From Distichodus sexfasciatus (Eukaryota; Chordata; Actinopteri; Characiformes; Distichodontidae): DNA of 64,000 nucleotides. A program made the position numbers and the translations under genes. Shown here piece by piece: positions 41,080 to 53,000 of the stretch. The notes below the pieces were generated by a model. It saw only the letters and a program-made list of their open reading frames with translations. It was not told the origin of the DNA and searched no databases. The stretch is from assembly GCA_032718565.1 (NCBI GenBank), contig JAVGVS010000018.1:3712017-3776016 (forward strand), written 5' to 3'. Within the stretch, counting starts at the first letter, position 1. Every line of letters begins with the position of its first letter.

Positions 41080-44000
41080 TTAAATATTTGCACTGTGGAA
41101 GCTGGGCAGCTTGGAGCTAGGTTTAAGGGCTTGAGGGCTTGTCCCTTTAGGCTGCCCAGCCTCCTGTGTCTTTAGTCCCAGTGGAGCAAGCTTGGGCATT
41201 GGTCGCCAGGACATGGTGGCCTGCTCTTTCGAGGGTTGTGCAGTATCTCCCCCTCCAGTTTTCATCTGCATTAGAGGAGGTGGTGACGGAGCATCACGCA
41301 CAACGTCACATGGCAGGGCACGGGTGATGTCACTGTCGGCTGCTGCAACAACTTCTGATTCGGAGGAATTTGGAGGCGAGTCAGAACCGAATATGACGTT
41401 GACAAGGTCATCAAGCTTAGGAGGAATATCATCCAAATCGTCCTTGGAGGTGGTCGATGCTATGAGATCCTCATCTAGCCTGAGGAACAGGGGGCTGAGA
41501 GATCGCTCGTCATCTTTGTCCACACCTTCCTTATTCTCGGTCAGCAGGTCTGATGGTACATTTTCTGAATTGATAAGATTCAAATCTCCTTCCTGTGGCT
41601 GGGAGGACTCATTGGTCAACTGCTGATTGAGGAAAACAAGCTCATCCAGTAAGGACATCAGATTTTCATCATCTTGCTCACTGTTGCTGGCTACACCAGT
41701 TCCTTCCTGATTCTGGTTGCTTGTACCATCTGTTACATTGCCCTGAGCTCCCTGTTGAAGTTGCTTGCACATAACCTCTGACAGGGGCTTGTTTAGAACC
41801 TTTTGATCAGGAGAGGGGTTTTGCTGTGTTTTCCCAGCAAGTGGATTAGAGGTTAGCTGTGTCTGGACGACAGCTGGGCTGTCCACCTTCTGTAAAACCA
41901 TAGGTGGAGGTACAAGAAGCTTCTCTGCTGGCACCAAAGAAACAACACTAGAGATCTTGGGGATGCTCACAGTTGTAACTAGGGGGGAAAAAAAAAATCA
42001 AAGGAATCAGAAAGGGTTATGTTCATCCTAAAACCAAGAGACATTCTTAAACATTAATATCAGGGGTTAGGGGTTAGACAGACACCAACACAAACATTTA
42101 AAGGAATCATGGCGTTCTTTTTATGACAATTATCCACAAAGTGTGCAGCTTGTGTCACTGCAGCGTATCTTTCTGGGCTTTTGGAAAAACATTTCCAGAG
42201 TCTCTTGATATGGGAAGTCGCAGCGATTTTTGTCTGCTCTTCAGGTGATTGACGCGCCATACTTTCAGATGCACGCTCTCTGTCCACTGGTGGGAGTGTG
42301 CTCACCTGCGTGAGCGTGCGCATGTCTCTGTGTGTGTGTGTATGTAACATAAGTCTATTTAGTTTGTTTAATAAAAGCTAAATATTAAACAAATAATATA
42401 TGTTTAATAAAGATTTGTTTAATCTTTAAACCATTAACGGTTACCTATAGCAAAGGTAACCTTTAATGACTTCTAATCCTATATATGTGTGTTTATTATT
42501 AAAAACAGATTAACCCTCCTGTAAATTAAAAACTATCTAAAGAAAATTTATTCAAGTATTTTTTCCAGTATGAAACTTCTTGTGCTTGGCTTAATAAGGG
42601 TAATCAACATATAATAAAAATGACTGCATGTTTATATTACATACTGTTTGGATCAATTTGACTTTAAAATAATCAATGTAATGTAAAACTGTTTTATATG
42701 TATGCATTTTGTATGCAAAACGAGTAAATTATCCTCATTAAACCATGATCTGTGAAAGGTAAAGAACATCATTACACTACATACTGATTGAAATGGTTAG
42801 TAATGGAGTTAATAATAAAATATAAACAATGTTTATAAAATACAACAATATTGCTAAAAAAGTAAACAGAGATATTAGGAGAGATATTAGTGGAGACATA
42901 TCTAGGTGCACCCTCTAAATTATCCATCTGGGCACATTTGGGTACATTTTGGCACCATATGTGCCATTTGAGATTTCTCAGGAACCAAGCTATAAAACTG
43001 TTTTTTTTTTTTACTTATGTGTCACTTTAGGTATTCATTCCATCTATCTACAGCTGTTCAGAGATTGTTTTGGAAAAAAAAACCCATACAAATGAAATTG
43101 GCAAAACTGGAACATTTATTAAGAATCATACTTGTAAGAAAGTATAAATAAAAATTTGTAACACCACCAACATCACTGTCCATCATGCCACAACTGAAAA
43201 CAGTTCTTTTTGGAAGTGAGGCACAGTGGCACCTGGCACTTCCTGCAGTAAATGGGTGTCTTCACCCTGGGAATGCCAGCATCCTGGCACCTCCTGCAGT
43301 ACTTCCTAGATTGTGTTGCATCACTTCCATAGTACAGAGGCAAGCAGCTGGATGGTGCTGGAGGTGGTGGCAGTGAAGGGTCTGAGCTGTCAGCAAACCT
43401 CACCATCTCTTCAACAAGCTGCTCCCTGAACACCTTGTGGCTGAGATTCTTGGTGGCTGAGACCTTGCACAGCTCCTTGTGAAGAATAAAACTGTTCACC
43501 ACTGCAATATCCACAAAATGATAGAAGAAAATCTTGTACCACTTCCTGGATTTGTGGTGGACATTGTAGTATCCAATCAAAGCATCGGAAAGATCTACTC
43601 CGCCCATATTTTGATTGTAGTCAACCACAGCATCGGGAACAGGAACATTCTTTGTCTGCCACACACCAGAAGTTTTCACTCTCCGCTTGATGGTCTGTCC
43701 ACTGAAGGCTTCATGTACTGTAGAGCACATGTTTACCTCACGGGTGTCCATCCATTTCACAAACAGGAGGCTGCCTTTCCTCAGCCACCGCAAATCACCC
43801 CTCTCAGCCTTTTTTGGCAGGTCATTCTTGGCTTTCTTTGGAAAACCAGTGCAATTTGTTTGTATGGTTCCACAACAGCCAATGTGTTTACTAAACAAAT
43901 TCTGAAACAGTAAAGGACTTGTATAAAAATTGTCCACATAAAGTGTATATCCCCGGCCAAGCAGAGAAAATGGAAGAAGGTCCATTACTGAGGAGTTGCT

Positions 44001-47000
44001 CAGTCCATGGCCTGCAGTGGACATATTTTTTCCAGTGTACACAAAGAAATTCCATGTGTAGCCATTAGAAGAGTCGGCAAGTACAAATAGCTTGAATCCC
44101 CACTTTGTGGGCTTGTCCTTCATGTACTGCTTCATGCTGTGTCTAGCCTTTGATGCCACCATCCTTTCATCGATTGAAATGTTTCGATAAGGATGAAAAT
44201 ATGATTTACAGGCAGTCACAATTTCATTGTACAAAGGCTTTATTTTGAACAGTCTGTCATAATCGGCGCTGTTCTTCTTGCGCTCATTTTCCTCATCTTC
44301 ATCCGGGTTGCTCAGATGCAGTGACCACAATATAGCCTCAAAACGATCCCTTGACATTTTCTCACAGGGGAAGCGAAAGTTATAAGGCCACTTCTTTCTC
44401 CAGTAATCCGCTCTATGATGTACAGTCACAAGTCCAGAAAAAATTATAATGGCCAGGAAAATATAGAAGTCTCTCACATTCAGTGGCCTCCACACAAATT
44501 TCTTCTCAGCCCCTAATCTCTTTACAGCGTTAGCATTAGTGTTCTCAATCAGTGTACGGACTACTGATGTACTATAAAACAGCTGGAACATGGATAGAGG
44601 GGACCATGACGCACTGGTATCAAATGTGGGCCCAGGTGCCCTGCCTGGCATAAACTTGAGAGGGTGTGGTTTGTTGTCCTCCTCTTCTTTGTTGTGCCAG
44701 CTCTCTTCTTCCTCACTTTCACCTTGACCATGCTTCGTATATGAAGATTTTTGTGCTGCTTTCCACTTTCTCTTAGAAAGTGCTTCTTCAGATGAGATCT
44801 GTGGCAGAGAGGTGGGGGTTGATAGCCCTGAATGTGCCTGCTGTGTGGGTAGAGCAGACGATGACTGTTTAGAACATCTGCTAGAGTGGCCTTTCACACC
44901 TTTCTGATAGGTGGAGGCAGATGTTGATGGCCTTGGAGGTTCATAGTCATAATCATCATCACTAATATAACAGAAGAAAAAAAAAACATTGTAAGAGATA
45001 TATTCAGTAAATCTAACTTTACATGTCTGTCAAATAAATGTAAACTCCATTTATCCAGATAAACCTAAAAATATAATGCTGAAATATACTGCTAACAATA
45101 TAGTGTATTGGAAAAATATTATAGAATAATATATACACATACACAATCAATAAATAGTTTATAAAACATTACATACCTTTCAGAAAATGGAATCGCGTAA
45201 TCTGGATCACTATTCTCTGGATCCCACTCTGTGGTCAAGAGATCATCTTCGTCTGATGAAGATTCCACAGGGCAAACAGTAGCTCCACTGTCATTAGCAA
45301 GCATGTCCAGTACATCCTCAGTAGTAAAAACCTTCTTCTTGCCTGCCATTATTCTTATGCTCTTTTTCTGAAACTCTGAATAAATACAAAGCAGGAAAAC
45401 AGGCTTTGTGTGGTCTGCTGCGCGCTCTATGCATAAATGCGTGTTTCCCGTTTTTTTCCCTGCGTGGATACGCAGAGCTATAGCTCAGGAACCGATTGGT
45501 CTATTTGGACAGTTCACGCCCTGTGTTACTCTGAAGAGCCAATAGTATTGAGAGGCAGTTCTTAAATAATCGTCAGCAACATCATGCACCGATCACAGCG
45601 TGCCAAACACAGCTAGTGCGCGAAAGGGGGCTGAACCTGGAGCTGATTTGTTGCCCCCCTGAGTAACAGACCAGACTCTGAAGGGTACCTGGAATGATTT
45701 CAGTTCAGTTCATGTGGATTTTATTGACTTGAATGCGATTTATGATTACAAAACATCAAAGGTAAGGCGTATCATTTTGTTTACAACTTTGTGAATTTAT
45801 GAAGGTTTTGTTGCTGCTTCGGTCAGTTTTAATCGGAGAGTGGCAACACGGCTATCTACGTAATCTGCGGAGTCTCTGCTTTCATATGATATACACGTCA
45901 TACATGGTTAGCCATAGCAGTATAGATTCTACAGCCGTATTTCTTCCACGTAGTCCTACGCAGTGTTTTTTAGGGGTCCATGCAGTGCAACTGCTGGAAC
46001 CCTATTGATATTGTGCGGATTTTTTTTCTGCCTTAAAACGCATTGTGGAGCAAAAACCGTAAGACCTACAGCTTTGGAACTTGGCAGGTAGGTCTGGTAC
46101 CCCACCCACTACTCAGGCAAAAAAACTGCACCACTCCACCAGTTGGTGGCACTATAATAAGCTATTTTGCGTTTTGCCTAATAACTTTTGAACCGTAGCT
46201 CTGATTCTCCAAAATATCACACCATCTTACTCCATGTGTCAAGCCGAATCTTTATAGACCCCTCCCATCTACTTCCGCCATATTGGATTTCTCACTAATT
46301 TGCATAATATGCAAAACCATGTCTTGCAAACTAGTCCCTGGATTTTTATCCAATCTGCATGCAACTGGTATCATTTGAATCCCAAGACACTCTTCTTTAA
46401 TTATTATTGAGCACATTTTTAATTTAGGTCTTCATTTGACTGTAATATGCAAATAAATGTGGTCGGCTTGGCATAGGACTGCAAAGTCACACACCGAGTG
46501 TCACAGAAATCCGGCTCTAGGTGGGCTACAGCTTTGAAACTTGGCAGGTAGGTCTGGTACCTCACCTAGTACTCAGGCAAAAAAAAATTGCACCACTCTG
46601 CCAGTTGGTGGCGCTATAATAAGCAATTCTGCGTTTTGCTTAATACGTTTTGAACCATAGCACCCTAGAAAACCACTAAAAACTGATAAGGCCGCAAACT
46701 GCATGGACCCCGTAATCACTGCTTGCAGTTATATTTTATTTATGTGTTTTGTGTTGGAATTGTGTTCTGTTTAGGTGGAATTTGTTGTTTTAAATTGTTA
46801 GACGAGATTCTAACGGTGACAGTGATATGCTGCGTGCCTATGTTTGTTTACGTTTACCCACTATTTAAATCTTTTAATGACGACGTTACTGTTCCGCCCC
46901 CGGTACCAGGGGCAGTCGGCCTTAAGAGGTTAACATGCAGCAATAAAATGCATCAAATTGGCAGCAACTTGGATGAACAGCCACTAGCCACAAGTCTAGT

Positions 47001-50000
47001 TTTACTAGAACAGATGGGAACTACATAGCACTTACGTACATCACTGAATAAGTGCCTGCTGAATGCAGGAATTAAACTTCCAGTATAAAATAAAACAACC
47101 GTTTATTGTTCGAACGAGAACATAAACATTTTAAAGTCAATGCCATCGTCACAATAGTGATTCAGGCATTTGAATCCGTATTAGAGCACTGTCACCATCA
47201 GTTGGATCTCTGCGTCCATACTTTACACACATCAATGTCATAATGGACTATAACTCTTCATTTAAAATGTGTTTACAAAAAGACCATAGATGGCAAAGAT
47301 CTACCTGGTGTGCTGACATTAAGGTCCTGCGGCTGCAAAATGGTAATCGGATTTTCCACTCGCATTGGGTGAGAAACAGCGGGAACAGATATAGACACTG
47401 ATGCAACCCCTTTTTGGATAAAAAGAAAGAAAAAAGCAAAACAATCAGGTTTATAAAATAGACTATTTTTGATGACTTTAAAATGCTAATTTAATGGGTC
47501 TAAAGGCTGACCTGGTGTGACGGACTGCCTTTCAACTAAAGAAGTGATGCCCCTGCCCTGAAGAGAGTTGCGCAGGGTAAATATCTGATTGCATGGAAGA
47601 ACTGCTTCCAAAACAGGGATCACTTGAGGAAGAAGTACTAAAAAAGATATCAGGAAAAAAAAGAAGTGTAGTAGGTGTACATATTTATGTAAACATTATA
47701 CACAAAAATGCTTTTATTCAAATATGAACGGTCTCTCTTGCTGCACATTTTGAACAATATATTAATTTAATATCAGCGTACAAATACATCTACATCTAAG
47801 GAGAGTAAGAAGTATGGGTGCAAAGCTTGGGTAATAACAATTATGCTAATCTGAACTGGTCTGATATATGTTAAAAGTCAAATCCCTACCTTGCTCTGCA
47901 GCTGAAGACTCTGGCAGTGATTGAGATTTGCTGCGGGACAGGATGTTGGGCCTTGTTCTCTCACGTGACGCCAGAGATGTAGGACTGTAACTTCCCAACT
48001 TCTGTGTTGTGTGTGAGACTGGTGGTGCTTTCATGTTCAGCGTTGGGGCTGGCTGTTTAGGCCTGGGGACATTACACATTTCCTTGTGCTGCACAGCCAG
48101 AATTTTTCGCTTTGGGACGCTAAGATCTATTGGTTTGGAGTTAGGGGACAGAGGGACAGGACTAGTTGCAGAATCATCTACTTTTTTCAGATTTATTGGT
48201 TTTGGGCTGTTTTCCTTCGATTTGGTCCCAGAGTCTGGTTGGGTAAAATGACTAGGGGGATTTTTTGCTTTAATTTGGGCCTCCAGGGCTTTCTGTTTGG
48301 TGATGATTTCATCCAGCTTCTGGGAGATAGATTCTTCAGTCTTTCCTTTAAACGGAATGAATTAATATATTAGAGAACGGATCAACACAAAGAAACCCAA
48401 GCAACCATTAAAGGGAGGAGCAAATGTGGAAAAACGTATTAATTAATAGTCCGGCAGCCTTATTTAACCTACAAAAAGGGGTCCATACAAAAAAGCTCCC
48501 GAAAGTAAATGTCAAGAGGCTAAAGAAGAAAGTAGTACCAGTTAATTGGGATGCCAGTTGAAGAAAGAATGCTCTCTTTTTTCTCAGTTTGTCTTCTGTT
48601 TTCATCAACTGGTCACTCTGTGTAATAAGTAACTGAATTTCTTTCTGTGCCTAATTAGAAATGGAAAAGTCAACATAAAAATGCTTTCAAAGTAAAAATA
48701 CACAGCAAATAATAAAATTAAGTATGTCCAACAAACCTGGATGAGTAGCTTCAGGTTGGACATTCTATGTTTATCATTTTCAAGAGCAAGATGCAGCTTG
48801 TGAAACTGTGCTTTTAGACTGCTGCGTCTCTCCTTTTCCATCGTGTTCTTCTTGTATCTTATCTATAAAAGCATAAATGCCATTTTAGATTAAAACATTG
48901 TATTGAAACTGAGGTCACAGTCATTGCATGTTTTCACCTCCAACACACAGGGTAGCAAGGGAGACATACCAAATCCTCCTCCTCCTCACTCTCATCAGTA
49001 TCTATTGGAGTTTGATAAGTGCTAGTGAAGAAAGAAAGAAAGAAAGAAAAGACATTACATTTATGTTACATTTACAAACACTCATGTAAAGTTTGGAACT
49101 AGGGCATATTTACTGTTAAACAGAGTCTGAAAGTTTGTGTCCATAACTATTTTTTCCACATTTGCTTTATCATCTGACATCTAAACAGATCACCTTTCCT
49201 GTTGCTTGAGCTCTTGTGATGCAGTGCTTTTCCCAGACCGTTCCTCATACGATTCAATATCCACCACTTCATCGTCCTTCTCGCACAAATCCTGTCTTTT
49301 TGTTGTAGAAATTTCTCTGGTTTTCTTCTTCTCTCCATCATCAGAATCCTGGATGATTATAATACGTCCAAATGCAGCTCAATTCAAAACACTACTGGTT
49401 AAGAACAATTTGAAAAGAAGTGATTGAAACTGTTATTTACTGTTAATTAGGTTAACTTACAGCGTCTATACACAGGTCCTCCTGGTCACTGTGCTCAGAC
49501 TTACTGTCATCATACATGTCTGAATCTTCTGTTAGTTCGGTGCAGTCTGAATCAATCTCAACTTCCACCGCACCTTCCTCGACGTCCAGGACTGCATCCA
49601 TTTCAGAAAGTTCTTCATCTGTCTCAATAGGACCTAAATCTAGAACTTCTTCCATATGTTCTGGGACATTTGCAGATTCAATTCCATCGTTGTGTTCCTT
49701 GCATTTTGTCTTTGATTCAGAGGTGTAGGAGTGATCTAAAGGAACTGTTGTATCAGAATTCTCATTTAGGAACTGTAAGCTTTGCTCATCCTGTTGTGAT
49801 CCTGCGTCAGAAGCAGAACTAAAATGGGCAGTACTATCTGATTTATCTTGGCTTCGTGTGGGCACACAACTTTGGGGTGGAGGCAATACAAGGTCTTTAT
49901 TTGGACTGGTAACATCTGAAGGAGCTGAATTTAATGACACTGAAGTTGTGATGGCGTTTCTGGGGTCTACCGCTGCTTGGGGAATCGTTGTCAAGTTGGT

Positions 50001-53000
50001 TGTGCAAGAGTCACTGGGAAAACCTGGGATGACCTTCACTGCACTGGGCTGACTACTAGTCAAAAATGGCTTGAATCCAGAGAGAGAGGCAGCTGAGTTA
50101 ACAACTGAAGAAGTGACAGCTGTAGTAACACTGACTGCTGGAGCACTGTGCGCTGAGGTGATATGAGCTTTCGTGGTTGATTTTGCTAGTGAAGATGGAC
50201 AGATAACAATGGAATGACTACTGTTTTGTGGTTTACTTGGAGAGGGAGGAGAAGGTGAAGGTAAACGGACGAGGGTGGCTACAAAAAAAGAAGAAATCAA
50301 GACAATATCATTTGATATTGAAAACAAATCTTTTAACAGCAGGTTATGTCAGCGTTATGTTTCATTTAAACTACACTGCCCACCAAAAGTCTGGAATGAA
50401 CCAATCAATTGTTGAAGCTATTAAGGTGTGCTGACCGAAAAATCTTTTAAAAACCTGGGCCAAATTCAAACTAGTAACCAGACATCACAGCTGGCAAAGG
50501 GGCATGTCTGACTTTGACATGTACTGTATATATTGCCATTATTATGTAATCAAAATAAGAAATATTATTGCTGGTATCCAAAGATAATGTCAAGTTACTT
50601 TAATGTATTTGCACCAAAAAATGATGAGGGTTTATGCTGATATCGTCCAAAACCCCACTTTGCCAGTGGTGTTTCCAAACTTTTGGAGGGCAGTGTATTT
50701 AAACTGGTTTCAAACCATCAACAAAGATCCCATGTAACATTTGCATGATAAACTACAGTTAACAATTAGGGATGCTCTGATCCAACATTTTCAATTCCGA
50801 GACCGATGCTGATACTTGGGTATGGGCTGATCCTGAGTACCGATCCGATACCAGTTTTTAATAAACAAGTTGTGTATTTCCCTGATTATTCTGTTCTACT
50901 TAAGGAAATACTTGACTTCAATACTGTTTTCCTAACTAAAACAATGTAATAATTACACACAAATAAAATAACATCTCAAAAATGATTTGTTTAAACACAG
51001 TTGTGTCATTTTGTGACGGTCTCTAATCGTGAAGTGCTAAAAGCATCAGAAACACAGAGACTGCGAGTAAGAGCTGGTGTTGTTAAGGAAATTAAACAGT
51101 ATAATCACGTGATTTGTTTTTGGGGTTGTAGTGTTTGGACTGATCGATCTGATCTGATCAGATCAGTTAACCCCTATTAACAACACAAACAGAGGTTTCC
51201 TCAGAAACCAAAGACAATCGAATAAAATTCTTTGAAAACACTTACTTTGTTTAGATATGACAAATTTAGGGTTAAGAGCTTTGAAGTGGCTGAGAGGCAC
51301 CAGTTGGATGATCTGGCCATTAGGATTGCGGTAGAGTGTGTTCCCTTTAGTAGTCTTCAACACTTGAAACACCATCTTCTGGCCTGGGCCCGCTGGACGG
51401 ACAGAGGCTCCAGGCTGTATCAAACTGGCTCCGACACCAGGTGGAGCTGCACGTGGGCCAGGAACAGTGAGCATTTTGGCAGGATTCTCTGACAGAGTTG
51501 ACCCAGACTTTGGTAATGTCTTGACCACCTTGATGCAGCCATCTTAAAAAAAAATATTATAAGTGGTGTCACTCAAAAGTATGACATTTCCTTTCTGCAC
51601 CTTTAAAATGAACAAGAACTGATGATTTTATGTGAAATATAGAGGTCACAAAAAGTTAGTTATGGCCAGTATTAATCCCCAGAAAAGATGTGATTAACGT
51701 CAAAAATGCAGCTTTTAATGCATCTCATACCTTTTGTATTGTTAGTACTAGAGATGTTGAAATTAATTGCATAATTGATGCATCGCAATGCAGACATGGA
51801 CGATTCTGCATCGATGCATTGGCAGATCATAATAGATTATAACTGAGATTTTAAACCAGAGGTCCACTGACCCCTAGTGGCCCACACTGGAATTGCATGT
51901 GGTCCGTGGCGTGATCCTGTTTCACTACTGAAATAACTTTTTTAAACACTATTACTTTTTAATTTTTGAAAAAAAAAAATTGCAGATGATTTGGCCATCT
52001 TTATGAATAATTAATTTTATGTAAATATCTAAAGTAATACAAAAAAATACGACAGAATAAATCCATCTTAGCAGCTCGAATAACTGCTACGAGGGTGTGC
52101 AAAACCTGAGACACAATCCTGGGGTGTTCTCTCACACCACTACAAAACATTTGCGCTGGACCACCAATTGACCTTATGGGTTACTGTTATATGATTAATT
52201 AAGATACATGTGTGGAGAGTCCACTAGCTGGCCACATATACTGAAAGTCAGATGCCCTGAATAACTTCAGGATTCAATTGAGTTTATCAAACATTGTGTT
52301 TACTGTAAAATAATTTTCCCTGCCTTACACAAACAATCCCGAAGCAGATTAACAGTTCATGCTGTAAGGAGCTGAAGGCCTCCACTTTAACATGCACCCC
52401 GAATAATTTTAGTGTGTCAAGTGGATGTCGAGTTTTAACAAGAAATTTAAGTGAGTGATTATTTATCATTGTGAACACAGCGCAGCACAGCACAGCTAGT
52501 AAAGCACATAAAGACAGGACAGGACAGGCCAAAGCTGACCTACAGGTGCAAGGCTACAGTTACCTGTGGACGCCATGCTTGATTTTGGAGGTGTTTTAGG
52601 GGACAGTAAAACCCCAGTGGCTCCAGTAAGAGAGGAGGTAGAGTGGATAATGTTTTTAATGGTACCCTGCAACCGTGGCACACTAGTCATACCCAGCTTT
52701 TGCTGCTGGGAGTCGACATGGTTGATCACAACCGGAGTGAAGCCCGTCCCCACTGGGGGCTTGGTCACTGTGCAAAAGGATAAGTTAAGAAGGAAGTTAA
52801 ATGACCGAACTACCGTTACACTAAGTGTATTTTTATACATCCTGGGTTTTACAAAATCCTATAACAGAACAAGTTAAACTGACCTAAAAGTAGGGCGACA
52901 CAATATCAGGAAAACAGGAGATAACTTGCCATAAATAATATTAAATAATAATGATAAGACATTTTGTTTATAGACACCTTTCCTGACACTTAACACCTCA

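Larger units (their letters stand above)
42510..46933 (-). mobile_element. piggyBac element in the last mga intron (ends tentative)
   Basis: The core is the two-exon transposase gene at 43173-45349. The candidate left end is TTAA followed by CCCTCCTGTAAATTA (42510). The candidate right end, read inwards on the minus strand, is TTAA followed by CCTCTTAAGGCCG (46933). Both have the piggyBac TTAA target and a CC start, but the terminal repeats match only over a few bases. A separate inverted-repeat element (45973-46711) would then be nested in the 5' flank. The element lies wholly in the intron 41979-47304. Confidence 0.55.

Noticed and set aside
42060..42350. 96-codon minus-strand ORF in the last mga intron (KRLWKCFSKSPERYAAVTQA)
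   Set aside because: No family recognised, no matching splice sites in phase with mga, and partly made of a (TG)n-like tract. Could be a relic, but not supported.
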